Source: Maea johnstoni
Lineage: Eukaryota > Annelida > Polychaeta > Spionida > Magelonidae
Assembly (NCBI GenBank): GCA_963942565.1
Contig: OZ012700.1
Coordinates: forward strand, 5,734,567-5,798,566
Length of the DNA: 64,000 nt
Direction of reading: 5' to 3'
The position numbers and the translations under genes are program-made. The notes under the pieces were generated by a model. That model searched no databases, had not been told where the DNA came from, and worked only from the letters and a program-made list of their open reading frames with translations. How positions within the stretch are numbered: the stretch's first letter is position 1; each line of letters opens with the position of its first letter. Shown piece by piece: positions 1-11,416 of this stretch.

Positions 1-440
1 GTGTTAGAGAGAGCAGACTTGTTTATGTTATTGATTATTTCCCGCAACAGCAGAAAGAAATGTGGCTTTGCTGTCGCGCGTGAAGCTGGGAATAATTCTA
101 AACTCTCTCTTTCTCACAAGATCAATAGTGTTCTGTAGACCAGGCACAGGCCTCAACGCTAACTCTGTAGGACCAGACACACCTAGCTAGGATCTACAGG
201 TCATGCAAAATGTTTTACTGGCAAATTTTTCTTTAACATAACAAGAAAATGACATTGCATAAAATTCACCGACAACATTTTTTTCTTATTCATTTTATCA
301 TCATTTATTTCAAAAACATTTGGGGACATTCTTGAGGGCAAACCTGTCAACAAGGATGTCCCCAAATGTTTACTGGCCCTGTAGGACCAGTTGAGGTTTA
401 TTTATATTTATGTTTAAGTATAATTATGTAAAAAAAATAA

Positions 441-553
441 CTATGAGCTATCCAATGAATACCAACATGATATAGTTTAGATGGTTTTCAAAATATCTTT
501 GAATCCTTGTGCTTTGGACAAAAGTAGCCTCAGCATTAGTAGGGTCAATAGTC
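441..553 (+). mobile_element. Family A TTAA element, 3' part
   Basis: Matches the second half of family A (accaacatga..ttttggacaaaagtagcctc). The first half is absent. Confidence 0.7.
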
Positions 554-878
554 TATGATTTAAACGTAGTATCACATGACAGTTAGAGAACCCTAAAAAT
601 GCATGCATTGGAAAGGTTGACTAAGGAATACACAAGAAGAAGTGGTTGTTGGATCATGGTTCTGCTATGGCTGGCAGCATGAGTTTTTTCCTACACCCCC
701 TCTCAATGTAAAAAGTGGACTCTCCCCTCACCCTCCCCTCCCGTCCCCCCTCCCTAGGAATGAGCCCCACCCACCCACCAAGTCAGGCAGGCGGGCAGGC
801 AAAGCTGAATGGAGATATAACAACATCTCTCCCGAGTTATCCCTGGCCTACACACAATAACCTCATCCCCTGCCTCCT

Positions 879-913
879 CATGAATATTAATGAGCTTCAT
901 GAATATTGATGAG
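879..913. promoter_or_regulatory. Tandem POU/octamer-like motif pair
   Basis: CATGAATATTAATGAG (879-894) is followed 19 bp later by CATGAATATTGATGAG (898-913), in a less AT-rich, repeat-poor patch. ATGAATATTAAT resembles dimeric POU-domain binding sites. Function is inference only. Confidence 0.35.
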
Positions 914-1259
914 CTGCCTACATGTGCCACCATATGCACTCGCAGAATAATGTTCAGCAGTAGAAGCAGGAGGAACTGTAACATTGTGGCCGTCAACTAC
1001 ATCTTATAGCAAACGCTCTTTGGATTCTTAAGCAAAAATTGGAAATATAATTACGGATCGTAAACGGTAGGTGTAACGCAGCTGTAGATGTGATTTCTTG
1101 TGCATTTAGGGTGTTATTATGCTGTATATGGATTGAGAAGGCATGGCATAGGAGTGATCTCAGAGTCTGATTGCCGGTGCCGGTGTTAATGCTGGTGCTG
1201 GTGGCATTGGCGGCGGTGCCGGTTCCAGGTGCAGCATTGGGTGCTGACCTACTATAGCC

Positions 1260-1700
1260 TAAACAGGGGAGCAGAATTATAGGCTTACAGAAGTGAAGGA
1301 TTTTTGGGCTTAGATTATTGGGAGAGGGGGAGGGGGGCTATTAGAGGCAGAATACCAAGCATAGGAGAGGGAAGCATTTTTGGGATCATATTATTAGGCT
1401 GTTAGCATATAATATAAACATAATTCCAGGGAAGTCAATGATTTTGGGCTTACATTATTAGGAGAGGGGGAGGGGAGGGGCTATTAGAGGCAGAATACCA
1501 AGCACAGGGAAGTGAAGGATTTTTTGGCTTATATTATTAGGGGTAGGGCTATTATAGATAGAGGCAGAATACCAAGCATGGGGAAGTAAAGGATTTTTGG
1601 CTTATAGCTTATATTATTAGGGGTAGGGCTATTATACCAAGCACAGGTTAGTGAAGGATGGATTAGTTGGCTTAGATAATTAGGAGGGGCTTATAGTCAT
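1260..1700. repeat. Purine-rich minisatellite
   Basis: About five degenerate units of roughly 85-100 bp share the phrases 'gaggcagaataccaagca', 'gaaggatttttgg' and 'tattattagg', with runs of G between them. Confidence 0.75.
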
Positions 1701-1856
1701 AGGAGAAGGGGTTTGACAGGAGCCAAATTCCAAAATCAGGAGAGGTTAAAGCTTTTGGGTTGGGTATATTCAGAGGAAGCTAGCGGGGATATTAAAGAGA
1801 GAAACAGAGTTTCAAGCACTGACTGTGGCAAGTGAATGTTTTGGATACATTCATAG

Positions 1857-2059
1857 AGAGAGCCTGACGATTTTGATAATATCTTTCTGATAAACGCAAT
1901 CTTTGATAAATATTTCAAGGAGAAATGTTAATCAGAAGCCAAGCAACAACTCCCCTTCAAATGTTTTGTGAACTTATGCTTAATTCTCCAGTTATTTTCA
2001 AAAATATGAGAGTAGCAGAAGATACTTTCTAGTGGAACTCTTAAGTGTGAATGGGTTAA
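1857..2059 (+). mobile_element. Family B TTAA element, nearly complete
   Basis: Carries the internal pair 'atatttcaaggagaaatgtt' and 'ccccttcaaatgttttgtg' and ends 'gtgaatgggTTAA'. The 5' terminus is lost. Confidence 0.75.
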
Positions 2060-2064
2060 GAATG

Positions 2065-2210
2065 ATTTGGCAAAATATTTGAGGAAGAGTTGTTGGTATT
2101 GTTGTAAGTAACATTTCTCTAGTACATATTATCCTTACTATGCTTTTGCCTGCAAGATGTCATTAAAATTGGCCGGCTGTTTCTGGCTGCTGTGAGCATT
2201 GATGGGTTAA
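2065..2210 (-). mobile_element. Family B TTAA element, partial, inverted
   Basis: Starts with the inner 'gaagagttgttgg' and ends 'gctgctgtgagcattgatgggTTAA', which is the reverse orientation of the family. Confidence 0.65.
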
Positions 2211-2399
2211 TGGCACTCCTCAGTCTCCTTAATGGGCACAGGGCATGCGTGACCTTTGCAACCTATTTTGAGGGCATTTCAGGTAAAATGGATATAAAAC
2301 ATGAGTTTTATTAAATATTATTATCAAAAACATGAATATGAAGATAACACAGATGGTTTTACTAGAGGATTAGAATATTTCATAATAGGAAGTTTGTTA

Positions 2400-2623
2400 T
2401 AACGCTTTCGTGTCTGTAGTACCCCAAAAAATTATTTTGGTGATATCTCCCTAGCAAAATAAATATTTAGAAAACATTTGAATGAGAGTTCCTTATCAAA
2501 AGCCAACCTACCACTCTACATCAAATATTTGGTGAATTTATGCTTTATTCAAAAGTTATTTTAATGAGTACACGAGATCCAATCCACACTTGTCAAGTAG
2601 ATCTCCAGCCATGAAAGGATTAA
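2400..2623 (+). mobile_element. Family B TTAA element, divergent
   Basis: The order of 'gtgatatctcc', 'aacatttgaatgagag', 'atcaaatatttggtga' and 'atgaaaggattaag' follows family B. Both ends are degraded. Confidence 0.5.
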
Positions 2624-2719
2624 GGAGGTCTTTGACTTTTAGGATGCATTTAAAAATAAAAAAATAGGCAATAGGTTTAAAGGAAAGTGATGTATTGATG
2701 AATTTGCACTTGGAAGTAT

Positions 2720-2956
2720 TTAACCCTTATGCTGGTGGTGGCTAATTTTCTCTATACAAAAGGATGCAACCCCTCCCCCCCCCCCCCCCCCCCCCTCCAA
2801 AAAAATGGCTAAAACCCTGGCACATGGATACTCATCTGAGAGTACTCAGCTTGATATATTCAATAAATACCAACATGACAAGGTTAAGATGGTTTTCAAA
2901 TATTTTGCATCTTTTTGCTTAGGACAAAAGTAGCCTCTTAGCATTGGAAGGGTTAA
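2720..2956 (+). mobile_element. Family A TTAA element with poly-C expansion
   Basis: Full element between TTAA 2720-2723 and TTAA 2953-2956, starting 'TTAACCCTTATGCTGG' and ending 'GCATTGGAAGGGTTAA'. A long C run (about 2770-2797) replaces the short internal A/C segment of other copies. Confidence 0.85.
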
Positions 2957-3079
2957 GGAGATCTTTGACTTTCAGAATGCATCTGAAATTTCACAAAATT
3001 AGACAGATTTTAATGAGTTTCAGGGAAAGTGATATATTGATAAAGTTACACTTTGAAATATTCAATATTTATAACAATT

Positions 3080-3375
3080 AGTATTTTTGTGATAGTTATA
3101 ACAGAAAGACTTTTTTGTTATAGTTGTGATTTGCTGTGAGACTTAGTTGCGCTTAGAAATATTTATAACAGAAAGACATTTTGTGATAGTTGTGATTTGC
3201 TGTGAAAATTCAGTGAAATATTGACTGAGACTTAGTTGCGCTTAGAAATATTTATAACAGAAAGAGGTTGTGTGATAGTTATAATTTTCTGTGAAAATTC
3301 AGTGAAATATTTATAACAGAAAGACATTTTTGTTATAGTTATAATTTGCTGTGAAAATTCAGTGAAATATTGATT
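3080..3375. repeat. Minisatellite of 'tttataacagaaagac' units
   Basis: Four to five degenerate direct units of about 60-80 bp repeat 'aatatttataacagaaagac', 'tgatagttgtgatttgctg' and 'gtgaaaattcagtgaaat'. Confidence 0.75.
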
Positions 3376-3439
3376 AAAATGCATCTTATGATATTGACTG
3401 CTATCAATTACACTGCTGAGGCGTTTGTGTAATTTACAC

Positions 3440-3730
3440 CGCAGCACAAAAGGGGGCGCTGTTTAGACGTACTGTTCGCATGTAATAACAGCACGTTGGC
3501 AAATAAAGGACCTCCTCCCGGGGCATGCAGCCTCTGAGCCGAGAGTGAGAAGTCAGGGGAATATTCTGGCAGACTGCCAACTACCGTCAGTCAGAGACCC
3601 AGACCGGGGAAAAGCACCCGTCAATTGTCATTGCAGTTGTCGCTGGCGACAACGACAACCACGCGGCACATGAGTCACTTGAAAGGAGCGTACGCCACAA
3701 TGCACGCGCGCTTGTTAGTACACAATGGGC
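3440..3730. promoter_or_regulatory. CpG-containing GC-rich island
   Basis: About 290 bp with clearly higher GC and many intact CpGs, standing out from AT-rich repeats. It holds a perfect hairpin, GTTGTCGC-tg-GCGACAAC (3636-3653), a TGAGTCA AP-1-type site (near 3671) and no ORF. It could be an enhancer, a promoter or an unrecognised element. Confidence 0.3.
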
Positions 3731-3861
3731 CAATATTGCCTGACCAGGGCCAGGGTTTAATTAAAATGTGCTACATGGTAGATCATTGCGGGTATTGAGT
3801 AATGAGTGTGCTCATTATTGTGAGTGGCAGGTTTAGCAGCCAGGCTCCCAGCACAAATGAT

Positions 3862-3954
3862 ATTTAACACTGAATAGTTTCAAAGTTATTTTCAAAAGTA
3901 TGACAGGTCCATACGATACTGGTCTTGTTGATCTCGGGGACATGAATGGGTTAA
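3862..3954 (+). mobile_element. Family B TTAA element, 3' end
   Basis: The sequence 'caaagttattttcaaaagta' through 'acatgaatgggTTAA' matches the last 90 bp of family B. Confidence 0.6.
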
Positions 3955-5136
3955 GCTATATTGTCTGCCAGACGTATCGGAGAGGCGTCTCAGGAAGTGT
4001 CTGCAACTGGGGTCATCTTCCTGTCATGTGAAAGGGAGATGAGGGGTGCCAATACCATATAAGGGATTAAGGCTCATACTCAGATTTCCCTGTATTCTGA
4101 TTGGCTGTAAATAAGGGGCTTCTTTGTTATCCTACTAGTCCATCCCTTTTGTTCCTGAGAGATCACCATTAGATGACTATAGGATGCTACATATTGGTTG
4201 AAATAGAAATGAAAAAATAATGATAAGTATAAACAGGTAAATAATGAAATGAATATATAATAAAGCATAATTTCAAAAATACTTCTAGAAGGAGAGTTGT
4301 TTGTTGGGATTTTATTAAAATTGTTCTTGAAAATATTTTTCAACTAGAGCTTCAGTTTGAGAGATAGCACCACAGTGATGAGAACTACAATACAATGAGG
4401 TTAAAGGAATGACCTTTTGATCAAATTGAATAAAATAATAATAAATAAAATTAAGTGATAAGAAAAATAATGATAAATAAGTGTGGATTTATGGATGAAA
4501 ACAGTGATAATGGCTGATTCAGATTCGGCTGATTCTAGAATCAGGTAACTTAAGATGACACAAGTTAAAAGAATATCATCAGGAGTAGACCTGGGAAGAT
4601 TATGTGCTAGGGTCTTTTTGACAGTTTTTTTGCCATTGGATCAATTGAAGCTTTAACCCATTCATACCTAGAATTCTCCTTGATAAAAAATTTCTCCTAG
4701 ACAAGATTTTTTTTCTTTGGACTCTCCTTGTTAAGTACTGTTTTGATAAATGATACCTTCAAAAATCACAGTATTCTTGGTCTGCTTCTGATTGACATTT
4801 CTTCATCAAAAACTGTCAAGAAGAAATATAATTCCAAATTTTTTATCAAGCCTATTTTTGGCCGGCACAGTAGAGGCATAAACGTAATAAGACGCTGTGG
4901 AGAGCTTGTTTCACAGGAGAGCTCCATTGATGCTCTGGAGAAGCGAGATGTTATGTTTCCTGTGTGGGAGGAACAATCCATAATGTGTCATCAGGGACGA
5001 TACTGCTGCTAATGGTGTCTCAGGCAAACCAACTCCTGCTCTCCACTTCAATACAACACCAAGAACCGTATTGCACTTCATGGTTATTTGCACTATCTGC
5101 ATTGTGTATCACTGTCTCTCATCACCCGAGACATGC

Positions 5137-5300
5137 GAGAAAGTTGCCAGTGACTTGGGGTTAGAAGGTGATTTTTGCCAGGTAGTCAAATTTCTAATTT
5201 TCTCTCTGAATTAACGTGTGAAAAAGTTGCCAGTGACTTGGGGTTAGAAGGTGGTTTTTGCCAGTTGGACAGATTTCTAATTTTCTCTCTGAATCATCTC
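5137..5300 (+). repeat. Duplicated tail of SINE family S2
   Basis: Two direct copies, about 83 bp apart, of 'aagttgccagtgacttgggg' followed by 'ttagaaggtg.ttttgccag' and 'tttctaattttctctctgaat'. This is the body of the S2 tRNA-derived SINE seen elsewhere in the window. Confidence 0.7.
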
Positions 5301-5534
5301 CAGTCCTACACTAATTGTATGTGTCATACTTACAAAGCATCTGGAAGGCGCCCTGAAGGGGGAATCTGTGTTTTCAATTTCAAATTTAGTCCTTTTTTAT
5401 GAAGTTCTACACCTACTTTTCCCTCAATATACAGAGTTTCCCCAGTCCCATACAGATGCATATCCTGTGTGTATTATCAATGAAATGTTGAGACTTGTCT
5501 TTAGGTAGTCTTGAAAGATGTCTGTCAAAACAAG

Positions 5535-5749
5535 TTAAGCCTTCCAATTATAAGGCTAGTCTTTTGTCCAAAGCACAAGGATGTAAAGATTTTTGATGAC
5601 CATCTAAGCCCTGTCATGTTGGTATTCATTAGAGAGCTCCCACTGATTTCTCTCAGATGAGTACCCATTTAGCAGGGTTCCAGTCATTTCTGAAATTTTT
5701 TGCATCATTTCGTATTGGCCAAATCAGCCACCAGCAACATTAGGGTTAA
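5535..5749 (-). mobile_element. Family A TTAA element
   Basis: Lies between TTAA 5535-5538 and TTAA 5746-5749 and reads 'ttttgtccaaagcacaagga' through 'ggccaaatcagccaccagca'. The copy is degraded near its left end. Confidence 0.85.
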
Positions 5750-6568
5750 ACAGGACGCCTAATTCCATGTACGAATAATGAAATCGTCACAAAAGGAAAT
5801 TCACTTAATGCAGGTGTATTTACCATATGTCACATGACTAATGTCCACCCCCAGGCCGCTCACTGGAGCGTAAAACATATTTGTAAGTAATTGACGCTAT
5901 TGTTTTAGGGCCAAACAAAGGTTAGTCACATGGCCAGCCAGAACATGTATAATATCATGAACATAAATCAGCTGTACAATACAGTAATAGGGTTATGGGG
6001 GGAATACATGAATAAATAAACATAAGATAATGATGGATCGTTGCAGTTAGCCATCTAATTGTGGCAAGATATAGTGAGCTTATCCAGCTTATGCTGTGTA
6101 TGCTCTGAACAGAGTCATCTATCTTATTGAAATCTTTGGAAAAAAAAACCTTTTAGGAAATATTTATGAGTAATTTGCTAATCTGAACATTACAGGCAAC
6201 CTTTTGGGGAAAAAATTTAACTTTTTGCAATATGTTCAAATGTTATCTCATGTATTTTTGCTCTGTTTGACGGTATATTTTTGGGGTAGGTTCTGCAGCT
6301 TCCTTAAATTTCTGCAGTGAGTCCAAAGATGTACTGGTTTCTATACACAACATCTCTCGGTAACTTCAGAGGATGCAATTGGGCTCCCTGGATAAAATCT
6401 CAATTTCGAGCCCTGTCACGGTAGCACAAAGGCAGCAGGTAGTAGGGAGCTAGCAAGCTTGTGGGAGGAGAATAGCGCCACCTTTTGAGCATGTTTTAGA
6501 TAACACGCCTCATCAGGATGCTTTGTTAGCTTACAGCATTGATTGGCGTTGATCACCTGTACTCAGCA

Positions 6569-6955
6569 CACCTGCTAATTGTCTCACATCCCCACCTGAC
6601 ATCTCCACAACAAGCTCATAATCAACCATTCATGCATATATACACTCTCACCAGGGACTCCTAGCACTGGGACGTACGGTTTTATACAAATCCCTGGTTT
6701 TAACTAAAGAAAATGATGCGTAGATGCAAGATACTTATGAAATAAATTGAAAACAGTTTATTTTAATACACCTGCTAATTTTCTCACATCCCCACCTGAC
6801 ATCTCCAACACAAGGCTGGCTGCTAATCAACCATTCATGCATACACTCTCACCAGGGACTTCTAGCACTGGGGTGTATAGCTATATACAGATCCTTGGTC
6901 TTAACAAAAAGAAAATGATGCGCAGGTGCAAGATACTTATGAAAAAAAATTAAAT
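6569..6955. repeat. 200-bp tandem duplication
   Basis: Two direct copies, about 200 bp apart, begin 'cacctgctaatt.tctcacat' and run through 'caaccattcatgcat', 'ctctcaccagggact' and 'gatgcaagatacttatga'. Confidence 0.85.
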
Positions 6956-7015
6956 TTATCTTGATACTTTTTAAAAAGAAAATGGACAGAAAGGTATCAG
7001 CGAAATATTCAGTTG

Positions 7016-7130
7016 TAGTAGTAGCAGTAGTGATGGAAGTAATTTAAATGAAGTCCTGTAGTAGTTGTACTAGAAGTAATAGTAGTAGTAGTAGTTTTAG
7101 TAGAATCAGCAGTAGCAAATTTCAGAAAAA
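7016..7130. repeat. Imperfect (AGT)n/(TAG)n microsatellite
   Basis: Interrupted runs of tag/agt triplets with cag and aat variants. Confidence 0.8.
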
Positions 7131-7483
7131 GGTGAAACTGGAAATATTTTTAATGACTAGAGTAGGTATATATAGTAGAGTCACAGTCATGTCACAGCAC
7201 CTGTACGTGACTGTGTGGTTGCAATACTATGGTACTAATAGGTACGCACCCCAACGTAGCAGCCGCCACAGATGGAGGCAGTCTGATCGAGTCATTCATT
7301 AGGGGTAATCCAGTTTCCTCAGCAAATCATGTCTCATTCCCCTCGTTACGGCCATTGTAGCGGGGGTGGGACAGGTTGAATCAATAGCGAACACAAACGC
7401 ACCGCGCTGATCACACATACTACAAAGGTCAGCATAATGCTGCTTGAAATGAACAAGTGAAATCCTGATGAGCTGTGTACCAT

Positions 7484-7880
7484 TTAACCCTCATGCTGCT
7501 GGTGGCTAATTTGGCCAATATAAACATGTAAATAAATTGAAAAAAATAACTGAAACCCTGGCATATGGGTACTCCGAGAATGCTCATTGAGAGTAAGGAA
7601 TTTCTGTTTTAAGTCCATATATACAATTGATTGAAATAAGGGTATATGTTATGTCTAGGACATGAAAAACCTAAATTTACTTTGCTTCTCATTGCTTAAA
7701 TACATCTCTAGGATTGTTATCAGATTACATTGTACATAGTCTCCCTTGAAAAATATATACCTACAATTCTTTTTGATAGCCTATCTAAGGAATACCAACA
7801 TGACAGGGTTTTGAAGGTTTTCAGAAATCTTTGAATTCTTGTGCTTTGAATGAAAGTAGCCATAGTGTTGGAAGGGTTAA
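7484..7880 (+). mobile_element. Family A TTAA element with an internal insert
   Basis: Starts TTAACCCTCATGCTGCTGG (7484) and ends TTGGAAGGGTTAA (7880). About 180 bp of unrelated AT-rich DNA separates 'tgctcattgagag' from 'ggaataccaacatgacaggg'. Confidence 0.8.
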
Positions 7881-7959
7881 AAACATGTCACCTTTTATTA
7901 GAACATCAATTTGACTGTGACCTTGTGCTGTGGTGAGGCTTACAATGGGAAGTTGGTGA

Positions 7960-8090
7960 GCATCATATCCTTGATTGTCCTTGATGTCCTTGATTTGGTT
8001 AGGTGGTGGTTTTCACTAGGTACTCAGGTTTCCTTCACCTCTTACAATTAGCTTGTCACAACTCAGCCGCAATATGGCAGAAAAAGTGAC
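7960..8090 (+). mobile_element. SINE family S2, tail fragment
   Basis: The phrase 'ggttaggtggtggttttcac', followed by a pyrimidine-rich 'caggtttccttcacc', is shared with the S2 copies at 9893 and 14455. Confidence 0.5.
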
Positions 8091-8145
8091 TAATAGAAAT
8101 TGGAAATTGAATTCAAGATCTTGTGCAGGGGTCAGACACATAACA

Positions 8146-8505
8146 GGGACTGCTCACTAGTCTGGAGCAGTGTTGTGATATTATTGACTTGCTGAAAATA
8201 TTACCAGTGAAATTGTTCACAGTTAGCAAGTAAAACGCAACTAATCCATAGTATATAGACTTTCCCCAGGTGGGCTGCAGAGATGGCGGAATTAAATTAA
8301 TGAAATATGTGAGGAATATGGTAAAAAAGTCAGTTTCACAAATTGATGTCACTCTATGAAATTTGTGACTGTTAACTGGTCTGGAGTAGTGTTTTATATT
8401 GACATGCTGAGAAAATTACCGGTGAAACTGTTCACAGTCAGCAGGTAAAACATAACTAAGCCATAGTAAATAGACTCTCCCCAGGAGGGCAGAGATGGTC
8501 TTTGT
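8146..8505. repeat. 219-bp tandem duplication
   Basis: Two direct copies repeat 'tctggag.agtgtt', 'ttcacagt.agca.gtaaaac', 'ccatagta.atagact' and 'tccccagg.ggg.cagagatg'. The first copies lie near 8160 and the second near 8380. Confidence 0.8.
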
Positions 8506-8585
8506 TTGCTGGAGATGAAAGAGCAGTAGAGGGGTAATTGATTACTATAGGTGTGCTTACCTGGCATTACTGTATCTATAGACAC

Positions 8586-8602
8586 TTTTAACCCTTCATT
8601 TA
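8586..8602 (+). repeat. 17-bp target-site duplication of SINE S1 (left)
   Basis: The 17-mer ttttaacccttcattta is repeated exactly at 8873-8889, flanking the SINE. Confidence 0.9.
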
Positions 8603-8872
8603 GGGATCCACGGTGGCCTAGTGGTTACGATGCCTGTCTCCCAAGCGTGAGTTCGCAGGTTTGAGTCTCCGCTGGATACCCAAGCGGGTTGGCCTGGTCG
8701 CTACATAAATGTGCGGCATTGTGGAGGACTATCTATGGTCCTTCTGCAACTGAAAGACCCCTTGGAACTATTCGCGAAGAGTAGGGAATTTTTTCCTGGT
8801 TCCGGGTTTCTATCTCGTCGCGATATGACCTAAGCTGTTGAAAGCGACGTAAAACCCAATTCCTTCCTTCCT
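8603..8872 (+). mobile_element. Full-length tRNA-derived SINE, family S1
   Basis: The tRNA-like head (8603-8680) has an A-box-like 'TGGCCTAGTGGTTACGATGC' and a B-box-like 'GGTTTGAGTCTCC'. A 190-bp body follows, with a 'GAAAGCGACGTAAAACCC' end and a (CCTTCC)n tail. It is flanked by an exact 17-bp target duplication, as expected of LINE-mediated insertion, and it landed in the first bases of a family A element. Truncated relatives lie at 12893, 16664, 44171 and 60520. Confidence 0.92.
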
Positions 8873-8874
8873 TT

Positions 8875-9095
8875 TTAACCCTTCATTTAATGCTGAGGCT
8901 ACTTTCATTCAAAGCTCAAGGACACAATGATTTTCGAAAACCGCCTTAACCTTGTCTTGTTGGTATTCAAAGTATAGCTCTCATTGAGTACTCTCAGATG
9001 AGTACTTATGTGCTAGGGTTTCAGTCATTTTTTAGTATGTTTTTTGCATCATTTTGTATTGGCTAAGTTAGACACCGACAGCATTATAAGGTTAA
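8875..9095 (-). mobile_element. Family A TTAA element, split by SINE S1
   Basis: Runs from 'TTAACCCTTCATTTAATGCT' to 'gcattataaggTTAA' (9092-9095). Its first bases are duplicated on the far side of the S1 insertion (from 8587). Confidence 0.85.
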
Positions 9096-9260
9096 CCCAT
9101 TTACATCTGCAGTACCTAAGGGACATAGAAACTTGAACATTACTCAGCAAATAGAGAGAGATTTTCAAATTATTTGGAAGAGATTGTTAGACCCAATTGG
9201 AACTACAATTCTCATTCAAAAAATTCTCAACATTTTTCTTTGTTGATAAGATACTTTCTT
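9092..9260 (+). mobile_element. Possible divergent family B element
   Basis: Begins TTAACCCATTTACATCTG at the shared TTAA and keeps a weak internal pair. It is too divergent to be sure. Confidence 0.3.
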
Positions 9261-9892
9261 TGAAGTGTATAAGGGCCAGTCCCAATACTTGATTGATCTT
9301 AGTTATTGCGAGCAGAGAAATAGATCCCCTTGAACCGCAACCTCATAGGGACTGCATACTAACACCTAGTGCATGTTTGCCTCAAGTAACGCGGCGTAGC
9401 TTGGGGTAGTTTTGGTCACATGATTTTTTTCAGAAAGAGGCTGGCCGGATGCTGCTGGAATCCAGGCATGCGCAAGTGGTTTCGCGGCAATTTCAATGAT
9501 TTCAATACATTAAATGCTTGTTTTCCGCATCTTGTTGAGACACGACCAGAAACGTTTTAGATACGTATCATAAGACATGTGCTCTGGGACCTTGATTACT
9601 TAACTTTCCCATCTTTGTCTGTCTCAGCAGAGACGTAGACCTCTCTGGTCTCAGATACAGTGGTAAATAGTGCTTTGAAGTTCATCTGTCCTGTTGCAGA
9701 CGTGAATTTAAATCTGAAGCATGCAGATGAAAACCGACTTTAAACTGCAGCATCAAATCTAGGTCAGATAGGTTTCTATGGAGATGAGGTCAGCGGCTGG
9801 GGTGCACATGTTATATATGACTCATAGTACGAGGCAGCGAAATTTGATGATGCAGGCATAGCTTCATCTCCCTCTATTCTACTCCCAGTTGC

Positions 9893-10045
9893 GAGTGACT
9901 GAAAACTGTCTTCCACCACTGCCTGGGTTCGAATCCAGCTTGAGGTATGTGAGAAAGTTGTCACTGACTTAAGGTTAGGCGGTGGTTTTCCCCAGGTACT
10001 ACAATTTCCTCCACCACTGACAAATGGCAAGTCATAACTTGAAAT
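9893..10045 (+). mobile_element. SINE family S2 copy
   Basis: A B-box-like 'GGGTTCGAATCCAGC' is followed by 'gtgagaaagttg.cactgact', 'ggttaggcggtggttttccc' and 'tttcctccaccactgacaaa'. The A-box end is worn. Confidence 0.65.
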
Positions 10046-10515
10046 GTGACCATAAACTTAAGTCCAAAAAATTAAGTATTCGACCATCCACAACTGGCTG
10101 GTCTTTATTTACCCTGCAGAAAATGTATTCATGAAAATTCATATGGCAGAAAAAGTGATGATAAGATAAATTTAGACCATTGTATGTGTCTGCTCCCGGT
10201 GGGAATGGGTTACTGCATTGAGACAGAGGCGGTTTCCTGGGACCTGAAAGTGAGTTCACATGCACTCAATGACCTCAACTAGAGGTGTCCCATGAGTCAT
10301 ATGGTCCATCATCATATCTGCGCCAGGTGTTGCTAAGCAACACATCAAAAACAGGTGAATCTTGTGAAGTGCCATGTCTCCCTCACTATATTATTGCATG
10401 CAGCAATATTGAGATGAGCTTGTTTTTGTTTGGTTTATCTTTATCTTTTTGTTCGTTATATCATTTTTCATGTTTTCTTTTGTTTTGTTCATTTTCCTGT
10501 ATTTACTTTTTTGAC

Positions 10516-10517
10516 TA

Positions 10518-10608
<91 letters not shown>
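10516..10608. repeat. (TA)n microsatellite
   Basis: About 90 bp of nearly pure TA. The hAT-like element at 10609 is inserted in it, so the tract continues at 11067. Confidence 0.95.
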
Positions 10609-11066
10609 TAGGGCTGTGCTCACCAACATTTTTTAGCTCACGAGCATCACCAAAAACCTAAACGATGCTCACGAGCATGAAAACGGCGGCCATTTTGTTT
10701 TTCAGTGTAGATTGCTGTCATTAGGAACAGCTTGATCGAAGTGTCGATACCGCTAGCCAGCGCCATATCAAGCTAGCGGTATAAACATGCAACTACACCT
10801 CGTGATTCTGAACCCGTTAGAGTGTGAAGTACGCTCTGACTGGTTAGCGTATATCGAACTTACGCTTTTTGCGTAGTTCCGCTGTGAATTGACATCGATG
10901 TTGCCAACACGACGCCGGATTTTTTAGCTTCTCAAGCCTATTTAAAAAGGTCGTTGAAGTTTTTATTTTTTTGCGATGCTCATGAGTTTCATGTCATGCT
11001 CGATAATCGTAGCATGGCATGAAAATCGCGATCCATCGAGCATCGCGAGCGGTGAGCACAGCCCTA
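10609..11066. mobile_element. Non-autonomous hAT-like element (458 bp)
   Basis: Perfect 16-bp terminal inverted repeats, TAGGGCTGTGCTCACC at 10609 and its complement at 11051-11066, are flanked by the 8-bp repeat GTATATAT (10601-10608 and 11067-11074). TAGGG-type ends and 8-bp target duplications are typical of hAT elements. Subterminal GATGCTCACGAGCATG-like palindromes recur near both ends. No transposase ORF is present. The host site is TA-rich, so the target duplication alone is weaker evidence than the termini. Confidence 0.85.
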
Positions 11067-11416
11067 GTATATATATATATTGGGGTAAGGAGATTGAGGG
11101 TTGGGGAGTCTAATTGATATGTAACATCAAATTCATTGAATTGACGAACTTAATATAATTAGTGCACAAAACTGTTAGTGAATTTTTGAATATCACTGAT
11201 CTATCACTTTAAACTTATGTCAGTAACAGGATACAAAGCAATAATTTTCTTGAGTTCCTGAATTTAGAGGGATGCGAAGCCAAGTTATCTCTATGTGTTT
11301 TGTTTCCTGGGTCTGGGTGAATAGGCCATCATAAAATTCATCAGATGACAATAAATCATAAATGTCCCCCATGAAATATTTATGCTGATTGACTCTGAGT
11401 GGGAAATAGAAATTTA

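Noticed and set aside
1150-1256. Gly-Ala-rich short ORF from ggtgc repeats
   Set aside because: It is a low-complexity hexamer-like repeat that ends quickly, with no gene context.
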